Shown here: in pieces, positions 42,483 to 51,587 of the stretch
Layout of the letters: the number at the start of each line of letters is the position of its first letter
Position numbering within the stretch: the stretch's first letter is position 1
NCBI GenBank assembly: GCA_001443365.1
Contig: LDXL01000007.1
Span: 62,001 to 126,000, forward strand
Length of the DNA: 64,000 nt
Reading direction: 5' to 3'
Source: Thaumarchaeota archaeon CSP1-1
GTDB lineage: Archaea > Thermoproteota > Nitrososphaeria > Nitrososphaerales > Nitrosopumilaceae
Notes under the pieces: generated by a model
Told to the model about the DNA's origin: nothing
The model's input: only the letters and a program-made list of their open reading frames with translations
Database searches by the model: none
Position numbers and translations under genes: made by a program

Positions 42483-43779
42483 GTTCTGCGACTGCCTCTT
42501 TAATGCATTTTCCTGTTACTTTTTTAGCAGGAATGATCTTGAATCTTTTCTTGATATCTGCCTTTAATCCCTTTGGTATTCCTGATTTGTTAAGATGATT
42601 TTTCAATAAATCATTTAAAAATAAACTAACATCATTTTGTCGGCGTTTTTGTAATGATAAGATCTTTCTATTAGAACCAATCCACATCATACTATTTTTA
42701 GAATTTTTTGTAATATATGTCTCAGATTCTACCTCAAAAAAGATATCAGGTCCTTCTCTAAGGAAGTTCTCTTCAATCTTTAAAGACTGTGTTAGAAAGA
42801 GCAAATAGGCATCATTTTTCTCACCAATTACTCCCGCATGTCTTAAAACTTGGAATCCCCCAAGTTCCATTTGTACTACTAATGAACTTGCAGCTCTTTT
42901 AATCTGGCCCCATATTATGTCAGGACTTCTAGGTTTATAGTTAAATTGGATTGCAATAGTATTTTCTAAATTTTTCTTGAAAATTTTTGGTCTTAGATGT
43001 GATTTGAAAAAAGATATTGAAGGTTTTTTCTGGAATGCTCTTGATGCAATGATAAACTTCCCAACATTTTCGTTTGAAATTGCAGCACCAAGGTTTCTAT
43101 TACTGTCAATTGGATCAATAATAATTATTGAAGTATCAAATGATTTAGTTGGTTTTCCTATGATCTGGTTTTTCTTTAGCTTTGCAATAGCTTTTATGAC
43201 ATCTTGGAAACTTCCATAATGTAATATTAGAACTTCTGTTACATATCCACTAATGCCCTGTTTTGCAATCTCAGAGCCATAGATTTTGTTGCTGCTTAGA
43301 AAGTTTTTGAGAAGCCTAACTTCATCTTTCATTGGACCTGTTAATGATTCTAACATGAATTTTGTATGAAATGGAGATCTATCTGCAGCACTTTGCCATT
43401 GTCCTTTTTTTACATCATAACATGGAACAACATTTACCTTAGTTCCTCTGATCGTTGCTTCAATATACGGGTGTTCAGAATATCTCACATAAGGTTTGAA
43501 TTTTTTCATAGAATCAAATCCAATTTTTTTGGAAATCTCAACGAATTTCTTATCTGGTGTTGACTTTTCAAATTTTATAAAAATATCAACATCAGCTTTG
43601 TTTGGTAACCATGTACCTTTTACATATGATCCACCAAATTCAACACCAGTTATTTGAGAATATTTTGTTACTTGTTTTCTTACCAAATTAAAAGCAAGCT
43701 TTGCAACTTTTGTCTTATCTTGTTGTAATTTTTTAGAAGGAATAGCTAACCTTCTTGCCTGTTCTATGATTTGTTTCAT
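42445..43779 (-). CDS. cca: CCA tRNA nucleotidyltransferase (archaeal class I)
   Basis: Adds CCA to tRNA 3' ends, needed since the tRNA here has no encoded CCA. 444 residues, class I. The catalytic motif is FGGSYVKGTWLPNKADVDIFI near residue 47 (the GS...DxD signature is present). It overlaps thpR by 4 bp at its start and the kinase gene by 38 bp at its end, so the cluster is tightly coupled. Confidence 0.95.
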   Translation of the reverse strand: MKQIIEQARRLAIPSKKLQQDKTKVAKLAFNLVRKQVTKYSQITGVEFGGSYVKGTWLPNKADVDIFIKFEKSTPDKKFVEISKKIGFDSMKKFKPYVRYSEHPYIEATIRGTKVNVVPCYDVKKGQWQSAADRSPFHTKFMLESLTGPMKDEVRLLKNFLSSNKIYGSEIAKQGISGYVTEVLILHYGSFQDVIKAIAKLKKNQIIGKPTKSFDTSIIIIDPIDSNRNLGAAISNENVGKFIIASRAFQKKPSISFFKSHLRPKIFKKNLENTIAIQFNYKPRSPDIIWGQIKRAASSLVVQMELGGFQVLRHAGVIGEKNDAYLLFLTQSLKIEENFLREGPDIFFEVESETYITKNSKNSMMWIGSNRKILSLQKRRQNDVSLFLNDLLKNHLNKSGIPKGLKADIKKRFKIIPAKKVTGKCIKEAVAELVSTDATILSFN

Positions 43780-44321
43780 TGTTTTGCTTTAACCACCTGT
43801 AAATCTGAATATATTGGTCCATCAGAGGTTAGAACACTTTTCTTAAATTTTATTTCAGATACTTTCTGAATTCCAAATGAATATGTCTCTAATTTTTTCA
43901 ATTCATCTGAGATGTTTCCAATCTTGTTTTTAACTCTAAAGATTGTAACATGTGGTTTGAAGGGTTTATCTTTTTGAAATCCCAGACTTGATAGTCTTTC
44001 TTCCACTACTGAGGCAAGTTCAATAAGCTTTTTTCCACCCTCATTATCTGTGCCTACCCATACTATTCGTGGGAAATTTGGTTTTGGAAATGCACCTACC
44101 CCTCTAATACAAACTTCAAAAGGTTGGAATTCAATTGACCCCAAAGCTTCTTGAATTTTCTGTGACACTGAATCAGAAACCTCTCCAAGAAAAAACAGAG
44201 TAAAATGAATATTCTTAGTTGATATTGGCTTTGCTTTAATTTTAAGTTTGGACTGGATCTTATTAATCGAATCCAATATCTCTTGATTATCAATTTCGAT
44301 TGCCACAAAAGTTCGCATCAA
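43776..44321 (-). CDS. thpR: RNA 2',3'-cyclic phosphodiesterase (ThpR / 2'-5' RNA ligase family)
   Basis: 181 residues. Two HxT motifs mark the active site: NIHFTLFFLG near residue 43 and KPHVTIFRVK near residue 126. The family opens 2',3'-cyclic phosphate ends and can join tRNA halves. First gene of the thpR-cca-kinase-alkA operon, consistent with tRNA processing. Confidence 0.92.
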   Translation of the reverse strand: MMRTFVAIEIDNQEILDSINKIQSKLKIKAKPISTKNIHFTLFFLGEVSDSVSQKIQEALGSIEFQPFEVCIRGVGAFPKPNFPRIVWVGTDNEGGKKLIELASVVEERLSSLGFQKDKPFKPHVTIFRVKNKIGNISDELKKLETYSFGIQKVSEIKFKKSVLTSDGPIYSDLQVVKAKQ

Positions 44322-44393
44322 AAGTTTTTTGATCCTATCTTTATAATGATTTCCGGTAGCTTCATAGACAAGATTATGGAAGTTTCATAGAAC

Positions 44394-44942
44394 TTGTCTA
44401 AGCTTATTGTTTGTCTTACTGGAATGCCTGGTGCTGGGAAATCTACTATTGCAAATGGTCTGAAATCAAAGGGTTTTGAAATTATCAATATGGGTGATGC
44501 CGTAAGAGAAGAAGCTAAAAAAAGAAATCTTAAACCAACTAATCAGAACTTGGGTAAATTAATGCTTGAGCTACGAGAAAAAAATGGTCCAGGAGCAGTA
44601 GCTGAATTAATTCATGACAAAATAAAAAATTCAGATTCAAATGTTATTGTTATTGATGGAGTGAGATCAAATGAAGAAATCAAAATCTTACGAAAAATTG
44701 GTATTGTAAAACTTCTTTCTGTTCATGCATCAACTGATACTCGTTATAGTTTTTTAAGTGATAGAGGACGATCAGACGATCCACAAAATCGGGAAAACTT
44801 CAATGAACGCGATACTAGAGAAATTAGTGTAGGTATTAGCACACCAATTGCATTAGCAGATGAAAGTATATCAAACAATAATCTAACGATTAATGAACTA
44901 ATTGAATACGCCTATAAAATAATCCAAGGTTGGCAAAAGTAA
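44394..44942 (+). CDS. UPF0200 family P-loop nucleotide kinase-like protein
   Basis: 182 residues. The P-loop GMPGAGKSTIAN lies at the N terminus, and INMGDAVREEA and VIDGVRSNEEI are typical of the archaeal UPF0200/dephospho-CoA kinase-like family. The start is TTG 44394. The phosphoacceptor is unknown. It is followed immediately by UPF0201, a conserved archaeal pair. Confidence 0.82.
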   Translation: MSKLIVCLTGMPGAGKSTIANGLKSKGFEIINMGDAVREEAKKRNLKPTNQNLGKLMLELREKNGPGAVAELIHDKIKNSDSNVIVIDGVRSNEEIKILRKIGIVKLLSVHASTDTRYSFLSDRGRSDDPQNRENFNERDTREISVGISTPIALADESISNNNLTINELIEYAYKIIQGWQK

Positions 44943-45344
44943 ATGAAAACACCTGATGTGTCATGTACGATTGATGCTTATTGTTACATTAATCCATCTG
45001 AGGATCCTAAAAAAGTGGAGCAAGCTATTACCAACATATTAGTTGATGTGGATGTTAAAATTAACAAAGAATCTGTACGTGTAACTTCAACAAGCCTTGA
45101 ATCTTTACAAAAGATCTATGAAACAATTAATTCCCATCACAGCAAAAATGCTTATCGTCGTCAACTAAATCAAAATATGAGTGATGAGTCAAGCTGGTTT
45201 TATCTAAACAAACAAGCTGCCTTTGCAAATTCAGTAGCACTTTGTAGCGAATCAGAAGAATCTCCTCTAGGTCCAATTAAGATAGTCCTGAATTCCAAAA
45301 ACATCCAGGCAGTAATAGAATGGCTAATTTCTAATCGTGAATAA
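44943..45344 (+). CDS. UPF0201-type putative RNA-binding protein
   Basis: 133 residues starting on the base after the UPF0200 stop. Ferredoxin-like fold pattern with IDAYCYINPSEDPKKVEQAI at the N terminus and the conserved segment SSWFYLNKQAAFANSVALCS. Members of this family are described as RNA-binding-fold proteins of unknown role. The pair with UPF0200 is conserved in archaea, suggesting a joint function. Confidence 0.8.
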   Translation: MKTPDVSCTIDAYCYINPSEDPKKVEQAITNILVDVDVKINKESVRVTSTSLESLQKIYETINSHHSKNAYRRQLNQNMSDESSWFYLNKQAAFANSVALCSESEESPLGPIKIVLNSKNIQAVIEWLISNRE

Positions 45345-45448
45345 GCAGTTCTTCAACTTTGATTTGAAAAATTCCTTTAATTACATCACTTTTTTTTACT
45401 AGTAAAATAAAAAACCTTTTTTTTAAGTAAAAGCGAAAGGTACCGCAT

Positions 45449-45684
45449 TTGATTATCAAATTACTAATAATTGGAATTGTTCTTGTTGCGGGAGTAGCAT
45501 TAATTTATCCAGAGGAAACAATCCAGTTTTCAAAAGGTTTTACTCTTCAAGAAAAAACTGAGCAAAATTTTATTGTTCTAAAAGATGATACGATAGATGA
45601 AGTAGAGATACCATAGGTGAAACTTTCCATAAAGTAGGTAACAAAATTGAAGATACAGTCAATAATTTGTTTGGTAAAACCTAA
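45449..45684 (+). pseudogene. Frameshifted small membrane-anchored protein
   Basis: From TTG 45449 a frame encodes a membrane helix (LLIIGIVLVAGVALIYPEE) and a charged tail to a TAG at 45614-45616. The next frame, open from 45601 to TAA 45682-45684, continues with DTIGETFHKVGNKIEDTVNN, which repeats the style of the preceding DDTIDE stretch. One inserted base near 45602-45607 would join them into one protein of about 78 residues. TTTTTAAGTAA lies about 28 bp before the TTG. Similar small anchored helical proteins are typical of these archaea. Confidence 0.45.
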
Positions 45685-45690
45685 CCAAGA

Positions 45691-46413
45691 TTAATTTTCG
45701 AAAATTTTCATAAGATTTGGTAAAGCTTTTGCAGATGTTGTTCTTAAAGAAAGATCCATTTCTGTAGACATTGGGGTTTGTTCAGGATTAACCTCTACAA
45801 GTATAGCGTTGTTTTGTTTTGCATATACTGGTAAGGTATTTGCCGGCGATACCACAAGTGAGGTTCCAGCAATTATCATAACATCACAATAATTTGCTTC
45901 GATTATAGCTTGATTCCACACATCTTGAGGTAAAGATTCTCCAAACCAGACAACATCAGGACGTAATATGTTGTCACATCTTCTACATTTAGGAGGAAGA
46001 CTTTCAAAACTGGCAGGAATCTCGTCTTTAAAATCACAAACTGTACACTTGATTCTGATTATACTACCATGAAGTTCTAGAACATTGGTACTTCCAGCCC
46101 TTTGATGTAAACCATCAATATTTTGAGTAAGAACAACAACTTCTTTGTACTTTTCAAGTTCTGCTATAGCAGAATGACCTGGGTTAGGTTTTGCATTGAA
46201 TATGTTTTTTCTTCTTTCCTCATACCATTCCCATATTAGTTTAGGATTATTATAAAATGCATCAATCGTTGCAAGCTGCATAGAATCATATTTCCTCCAC
46301 AAGCCATCTTTCCCACGAAAAGTTGGAATTCCACTTTCTTGGGAAATTCCAGCACCAGTTACAAAAACAATTTTTTTTGCATCTATTAATATGTCAGCTA
46401 TTGATTCAAACAA
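45691..46413 (-). CDS. cobB: NAD-dependent protein deacylase (Sir2 family)
   Basis: Sirtuin of 240 residues removing acyl groups from lysines at the cost of NAD. Motifs are VTGAGISQESGIPTFRG, TQNIDGLHQRAG, the catalytic His in ELHGS and two CxxC zinc pairs (CTVC and CRRC). In archaea targets include Alba. Short spacing (8 bp) to the RNase Z gene upstream suggests an operon. A CobB-like name is by family, not pathway. Confidence 0.93.
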   Translation of the reverse strand: MFESIADILIDAKKIVFVTGAGISQESGIPTFRGKDGLWRKYDSMQLATIDAFYNNPKLIWEWYEERRKNIFNAKPNPGHSAIAELEKYKEVVVLTQNIDGLHQRAGSTNVLELHGSIIRIKCTVCDFKDEIPASFESLPPKCRRCDNILRPDVVWFGESLPQDVWNQAIIEANYCDVMIIAGTSLVVSPANTLPVYAKQNNAILVEVNPEQTPMSTEMDLSLRTTSAKALPNLMKIFEN

Positions 46414-46421
46414 TTTCGTTC

Positions 46422-47321
46422 CTATTTTATCTCAATTTCTAAAAGATCTTTTGCTGCTATCACAGAACCATGAATGGTTTTTGCTTCTTCTAACAGAACT
46501 GATTCATCATTGTACCTTGCCGAAAAATGAGTCAAAATTAGATTAGAAACATTTGCTTTTTTTGCTAGGTCAGCAGCTTCTTTTGCTGTAGAATGATGTG
46601 TATCAAGTGCTTTATCCTGTAATTCATGTGAAAAAGTTGAATCAAAACTTAGGTAATCGCAATCTTTGAAAAACTCTTCAAGTTTTTTTGTTGGTCTAGT
46701 ATCTCCTGAAATCCCAATTCTTTTTCCTGGTCTTTTTTCACCTAGAACATCAGATGATTTTACAATCTTATCTCCAACTTGAATGTCTTGTCCTGTTTGA
46801 AGTTTATGCCACAACTCACCTTCTGGTACTCCAAGCTCCTTTGCTTTATCAGGAAAAAATCTACCTGGTTTATCTTTTTCTTGAAAGAGATAGGAATAAG
46901 ATGTGACAGAGTGATCTGCTTCACAAGAGTTTATGGTGTAAGTTTTTTCATTTACTACAGTTCCTTCTCTTACTGTAGTTATCATTACAGGAAATGATAA
47001 TCCAAAATTTAATACCTTAATGTTTGCGGCAATAAATTCTTCAATTCCATCAGGACCATAGATTTCCATAGGTTCTGTTCTATTTTGTAATGTCATTGTT
47101 TGTAGTAATCCAAGAATGCCAATACAGTGATCGCCATGAAGGTGTGTTACAAAGATTTTCATCTTTTTGTTCCAACCTAAACCAGACTTTAGATAAGAAA
47201 TTTGTGCACCTTCTCCTGCATCAAACATCAAAATTTCCCCCTCTTTTTCTAAACAAATACATGTTAATCCACGTTCTGGGGTCGGTTGTGCTGCAGATGT
47301 ACCTAGAAATACAAGTTTCAT
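46422..47321 (-). CDS. rnz: Ribonuclease Z
   Basis: Metallo-beta-lactamase-fold endonuclease that trims tRNA 3' trailers before CCA addition. 299 residues. The zinc motif is H60-x-H62-x-D64-H65 in VTHLHGDH. The other metal ligands lie around [16 protein letters not shown] and ILTHFSARY, typical of the short RNase Z form. Works with cca (42445) on tRNA. Confidence 0.94.
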   Translation of the reverse strand: MKLVFLGTSAAQPTPERGLTCICLEKEGEILMFDAGEGAQISYLKSGLGWNKKMKIFVTHLHGDHCIGILGLLQTMTLQNRTEPMEIYGPDGIEEFIAANIKVLNFGLSFPVMITTVREGTVVNEKTYTINSCEADHSVTSYSYLFQEKDKPGRFFPDKAKELGVPEGELWHKLQTGQDIQVGDKIVKSSDVLGEKRPGKRIGISGDTRPTKKLEEFFKDCDYLSFDSTFSHELQDKALDTHHSTAKEAADLAKKANVSNLILTHFSARYNDESVLLEEAKTIHGSVIAAKDLLEIEIK

Positions 47322-47339
47322 AATCTCTTTAGAACATCC

Positions 47340-48218
47340 TCATACAATTGCTTTTGCAATTATACCAGAAACATCAACTACTGCAGTACTGCCTGGAATA
47401 GTATTTGCACTTACAATTTTTGATACACCATATTTTTTTATTTTCTTCTCTGCATCTCCTCTTAGCAAAGCATGAGTACAAGCAACAAAAACTCTATTGC
47501 ATTTTTGTTTTTTTAGAAATTCTGTTGCTTTGATAATACTTCCTCCAGTACTAATCATATCATCAACAATAATCAAATCTCTTCCCTTTACCTCATTAAG
47601 ATTAGAAGATCTTATCTGAACTTTTCCTGTTTTTCTGTTTCTTTGTTTTTTTAAGGCAACATAACTTGTTCCAAATAGTTTAGCAAATTCTTTGGCACGT
47701 AAAGCTCCTCCAAGATCTGGAGATACAACCAAAGGTTCTTTCAATCTTAATTTCTTGAAATAGTTAACTAGTTGAGGCATTGCTGATACATTCTCTGAAG
47801 GAATTTTAAAGTGATCTAGCGCAATTTTACTATGAATATCTACCACTATTACTTTTGATAACCCCAAAGCCTTGAATAATTTTGCAATAACATCCATCGT
47901 TACTATTTCACCAGGTAGAAATTCTCTATCTTGTCTGGCATAACCAAAATAAGGGATAACAGCTATTACATTGGAAGAATATTGTTTTGCTTTTGAAATA
48001 AGTGATAATGCCTGAATTAGATGAGAATCTACAGGAGGATATGTTGATTGAACAACTATAATTTTTCCTTTCTTTGGTTTTCCATTTATTGTAATTTTCC
48101 CTTCCCCATCTGGGAAAATTCGTAAATTAGATTTTAAATATACAGCGTTAAGTTTTTTTGCTATTTTTTTTGCTAATTCTTCAGAGGCGTTGCCACCAAT
48201 TACAGTAAATTTTTTCAA
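47340..48218 (-). CDS. prs: Ribose-phosphate pyrophosphokinase
   Basis: Makes PRPP for purine, pyrimidine, His and NAD synthesis. I take TTG 48218 as start (292 residues, typical of archaea): the protein then begins with KKFTVIGGNASEELAKKIA, as in the family, and a TTTAAG box lies 27 bp upstream. A longer reading from 48287 would add a 23-residue tail that fits no homologue I know. Motifs VIPYFGYARQDREFLPGE, the PRPP-binding VVDIHSK, SPDLGGALRAKEFA and DLIIVDDMISTGGSI are intact. Confidence 0.9.
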   Translation of the reverse strand: MKKFTVIGGNASEELAKKIAKKLNAVYLKSNLRIFPDGEGKITINGKPKKGKIIVVQSTYPPVDSHLIQALSLISKAKQYSSNVIAVIPYFGYARQDREFLPGEIVTMDVIAKLFKALGLSKVIVVDIHSKIALDHFKIPSENVSAMPQLVNYFKKLRLKEPLVVSPDLGGALRAKEFAKLFGTSYVALKKQRNRKTGKVQIRSSNLNEVKGRDLIIVDDMISTGGSIIKATEFLKKQKCNRVFVACTHALLRGDAEKKIKKYGVSKIVSANTIPGSTAVVDVSGIIAKAIV

Positions 48219-48242
48219 CAGTTCATCGAGAAAAGGGAGACT

Positions 48243-48248
48243 CTTAAA
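48243..48248 (-). promoter_or_regulatory. TATA-like box of prs
   Basis: Minus strand TTTAAG (plus CTTAAA) centred 27 bp upstream of TTG 48218. It decides the start of prs, since a longer frame would begin upstream of this promoter. Confidence 0.5.
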
Positions 48249-48432
48249 TTTTGAGGGGTATATAGACAAGCGGAGTTTTGTGGCCATTACGAAAGTAATG
48301 ATGAACGCAACTGTCAGTGTTTATGATTATGATAATGATAGTAACAGACCTATTATTGTAATAGCAAGACTTGCAATGGCTACGATTGCCATGATCTTCC
48401 ATTTCTTGAGTTCTTTTTTCTCTTCTTTTTTC

Positions 48433-49377
48433 CTATTTCGTTTTTCTTTTCTTCTTCTTTTCTATACTTCTTTTAATAGCTAATGAAAAAAGCGTGCCAG
48501 CTGGTATTGCAATTATCGTTCCAATGCTTACATAAGGAGCTATAAAGAAATCTCCAATCCAAATTCCACCATCAGTTGTAATTTCCATAAATGTGCGTGG
48601 TCGTAAAACTAACTGAACAGTTTTAGAATCAATCTTTTCATTTCCAATATCATCAATATAACTAACTATCACTTCAAACGGAATTTTATGTTCAGTAGCT
48701 AATTCTTGTTGTGGAGTTTTTATCTGAGATATTATAGAAATTGGAATGTTTTGTTGAATTGATGAAAATGAATGAGTAACTTCTCCTTGAAATACGATAT
48801 TCTCTGGTGGAACAATTTGTACGCTAACTTTAGTTAAATCAATATCTTGAGAAATTATCTCAACCTCAAAAGGGAATTCTGCATTTGGAAATATTGCTTC
48901 AGGTGTTATGGTGTGGATGGTTACTTTAGGTTGATTCTTGATTATAATTGGAATTGCTATGTTATTTGTGGTAGGACTTTGTGGCTCTACATTATTCTTT
49001 ACAAGAACTTGAGAATACAAGATATTTAGAAAATGTGTACCAACACTAGTATCAGATGAAATTTTAAAATCAACTGTTCTTCCATATGAACCCTCAGTTG
49101 ATAATCTATCTATTTTTATTTCATTTATATCAACAGGAATAATGGAACCATCAGGATTAGTAATTATCAATGAAATATCTTGCTTATCTTCCCATCCGTT
49201 ATTTTCTATTAAAATTGAAACTGAGAAAGTTCTTCCAATTACTACAGACTCGGGATGTATTAGCTGTAAATCCATACTACCTTCCATTGTATGTTTAATG
49301 GTTTCAGCCTCTGCTAATGGTATGTAAATCACAAAGAGTATTGAAAATAATAAAAAGGCATGATTATGGAGTCTCAC
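48433..49377 (-). CDS. Secreted/membrane-anchored beta-sandwich protein, function unknown
   Basis: 314 residues from GTG 49377. An N-terminal signal peptide (NHAFLLFSILFVIYIPLAEA) and a C-terminal membrane helix (APYVSIGTIIAIPAGTLFSLAI) with a basic tail (EKKKKRKTK). Between them are three Ig-like or CARDB-like beta repeats, e.g. VVIGRTFSVSILIENNGWED and FPNAEFPFEVEIISQDIDLT. Such CARDB-type proteins are exposed on the cell surface. A longer frame (to 49473) is unlikely because it hides the signal peptide. Confidence 0.72.
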   Translation of the reverse strand: MRLHNHAFLLFSILFVIYIPLAEAETIKHTMEGSMDLQLIHPESVVIGRTFSVSILIENNGWEDKQDISLIITNPDGSIIPVDINEIKIDRLSTEGSYGRTVDFKISSDTSVGTHFLNILYSQVLVKNNVEPQSPTTNNIAIPIIIKNQPKVTIHTITPEAIFPNAEFPFEVEIISQDIDLTKVSVQIVPPENIVFQGEVTHSFSSIQQNIPISIISQIKTPQQELATEHKIPFEVIVSYIDDIGNEKIDSKTVQLVLRPRTFMEITTDGGIWIGDFFIAPYVSIGTIIAIPAGTLFSLAIKRSIEKKKKRKTK

Positions 49378-49535
49378 AATGTTTACCTGCTTTTTTAATA
49401 GACTAGAGGGCTTTTCTATGTTACCGAGAAATTTACCTAAGCAATGCTCTAAGGCTAAATTTACCTTTGGCACGGGCGATCTGGAGTTGTTGATTCATAA
49501 ACCCAATTATGATATAATCCTCCAATAGGATTACT

Positions 49536-50450
49536 ATGGTGACTGAGGTAGCAAATTCAAAAGAGAAATGCCAACGTTGCGGGAAGGGTAAAATGGTTAC
49601 TGATAACGAGTCAGGAGAGATGTTTTGCTCAAAATGTGGCTTTGTTATGTCTGAAAAATTACAAGAATCTGGTCCTGAATGGCGATCCTTTACTCAAGAT
49701 GAACATGGTGATCGAGCAAGAGCAGGTGCACCAACATCACTTACAATGCATGACATGGGACTTGCAACCATTATCAATCCCATGAACAAAGATGCAGCAG
49801 GAAGACCATTAACAGCATCGATGAAAAGTACGATTGAACGTCTTAGAACTTGGGATAGTCGAAGTCAGGTTCACGAACCAGTTGACAGAAACTTTAGACA
49901 AGCATTTAGTGAACTAAATAGACTAAAAGACAAACTTGCAATTTCAGATGCTGTTATAGAAAAATCAGCCTACATTTACAGGAAGGCATTAGATAAAGGT
50001 CTAGTTCGTGGAAGATCAATTTCTGCATTAATGGCAGCTGCACTTTATGCAGCATGTCGTGATACTGCAACCCCGAGAAATCTAAAAGATGTGGAAATTG
50101 CTGCAAATATTAAAAGAAAGGACATTGCAAGATGCTATAGGTTACTTGTAAAAGAACTTGATCTTAAAATGCCAGTTGCAGATTCTATTCAATGTGTAGC
50201 AAGAATTGCAAGCAAAATCGGTATTGCAGAAAAAACAAAACGTTATGCAATTACGGTTTTAAAAAGTGCTCAAGAAATAGAAATTTCTGCAGGTAAAGAT
50301 CCCATGGGTTTGGCAGCCGCAGCTTTGTATTTATCTTGCGTCAAAAACGGTGAAGATAAAACACAAAGAGATATTGCAGAATCTGCAAATGTAACCGAGG
50401 TAACAATAAGAAATCGATACAAGGGATTAAAGGAATTACTAAATCTCTAA
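49536..50450 (+). CDS. tfb: Transcription initiation factor TFB
   Basis: Archaeal TFIIB homologue recruiting RNA polymerase to TATA/BRE-bound TBP. 304 residues. N-terminal zinc ribbon CQRCGKGKMV to CSKCGFVMSE. B-reader/linker region EWRSFTQDEHGDRARAG. Two cyclin-fold repeats cover about residues 110-205 and 210-303, with LMAAALYAACRDTATPRNLK in the first and GLAAAALYLSCVKNGEDKTQ in the second. Nitrososphaerota usually carry several TFB genes. Confidence 0.95.
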   Translation: MVTEVANSKEKCQRCGKGKMVTDNESGEMFCSKCGFVMSEKLQESGPEWRSFTQDEHGDRARAGAPTSLTMHDMGLATIINPMNKDAAGRPLTASMKSTIERLRTWDSRSQVHEPVDRNFRQAFSELNRLKDKLAISDAVIEKSAYIYRKALDKGLVRGRSISALMAAALYAACRDTATPRNLKDVEIAANIKRKDIARCYRLLVKELDLKMPVADSIQCVARIASKIGIAEKTKRYAITVLKSAQEIEISAGKDPMGLAAAALYLSCVKNGEDKTQRDIAESANVTEVTIRNRYKGLKELLNL

Positions 50451-50484
50451 TTATGTATTTTCTAACCTCATAAATCATAAAACT

Positions 50485-50817
50485 TTAGGAAGACGTACCA
50501 CTTACTATCATCATAGCCACTCGTTCAAAAATACTAAGCATTGTTTCTCCAGTTAACATGTCTATGATTCTATCCCCAAATTTATCAATTACAAAATCCA
50601 CACCTTCACCTAGCACTTTAGTTTCAACTACAGTCAATATCTGATCTAATGTCTGTTCTGCCACAACTTCAGATGATTGACTACCATTAATTGTAAAACC
50701 AAATATTGAAGGCATAATTCCGCTAACAATATCTGGAGTAATATTTGACATTACTTCTGATGCAGCGTGTTCCGTAGGGTCCCGTATTGCATTTGCTATT
50801 ATTTCAGAATCCATCAA
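50485..50817 (-). CDS. Helical protein, function unknown
   Basis: 110 residues, acidic, with amphipathic helices (EVVAEQTLDQILTVVETKVL; GEGVDFVIDKFGDRIIDMLT; TMLSIFERVAMMIVSG). No signal peptide and no recognised family. Convergent with TFB. Possibly an oligomeric helical protein; no function can be given. Confidence 0.55.
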   Translation of the reverse strand: MMDSEIIANAIRDPTEHAASEVMSNITPDIVSGIMPSIFGFTINGSQSSEVVAEQTLDQILTVVETKVLGEGVDFVIDKFGDRIIDMLTGETMLSIFERVAMMIVSGTSS

Positions 50818-50996
50818 AATATCTTAAGAATCTCTATCCTATAACAAGGAAGGACCTTCAATATAGGAGAAGCAAACCAAATTGGCAAATTGTTGAATAA
50901 CTAATTCCACTATGGCATGAAAGTTTTTTCTTTTTTGCTTAAAAGGAGTTAAAGGAGATAACAAATTAAAGCGTCACATTACAACGATAATCAGAA

Positions 50997-51539
50997 TTGA
51001 GTGCAACTGACTTACTTCGTAAAGATCATCAGCAGATAAAACGATTAGAAAAAATTGTCTCAAAATGCTACCATGACCTTTACGCAGGAAAAAATATTCC
51101 ATTCTCAGACATAGAATTAATTACATTAATAATTTCAGAATTTCTGGATTCTATTCATTATTCAAGAGAGGAAAACTCGTATTTTCCATGTGTAGCTAGT
51201 TATGAAACTCTAAAAAAAGAAATTCGAACTTTTTTGATAGAACATGAATTTGGTCGTAGAATTGCCAGTAATATCGCTAAACACCTACAACGATGGAAAA
51301 AGGGAGAAGACGCAAGAGAGCCAGTTGCAAGATTTCTTAGAACCTATTCAATTTACTTACAGGATCACATGGCAAAAGAAAATGAATTTTTTGATAAAGC
51401 CCAAAAAACGGTACTTTCAAAGGAAGAAGAGCAAGAGATGTTTGAACAGTTTCAATCTGTAATGGTAATTACAAAAAAAATCGAAGAAATGATTAAACAA
51501 ATTGATTTTTTAGAAAATCAATCCTGGTTCAAAAATTAA
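50997..51539 (+). CDS. Hemerythrin-like HHE domain protein
   Basis: 180 residues, start TTG 50997 with AAATTAAAG about 30 bp upstream. The di-iron/HHE pattern is seen as KDHQQIKRLEKIV, IHYSREENSYFP, IEHEFGRRI and YLQDHMAKENEFF. This is a four-helix bundle that can bind two iron atoms or oxygen/NO-related ligands. An oxygen or iron-stress role is plausible, as in other hemerythrin-domain proteins. Confidence 0.85.
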   Translation: MSATDLLRKDHQQIKRLEKIVSKCYHDLYAGKNIPFSDIELITLIISEFLDSIHYSREENSYFPCVASYETLKKEIRTFLIEHEFGRRIASNIAKHLQRWKKGEDAREPVARFLRTYSIYLQDHMAKENEFFDKAQKTVLSKEEEQEMFEQFQSVMVITKKIEEMIKQIDFLENQSWFKN

Positions 51540-51587
51540 TTTAGGTAATAATTCGATAAATTTTTAGAACATGAAATTTAAGAACCA

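Noticed and set aside
48327-48419. A minus-strand basic and hydrophobic peptide (ends MAIVAIASLAITIIGLLLSL) after the gene at 48433
   Set aside because: No start codon before the basic part, and only a 21-residue peptide from its internal ATG. It may be a small membrane peptide but cannot be supported.
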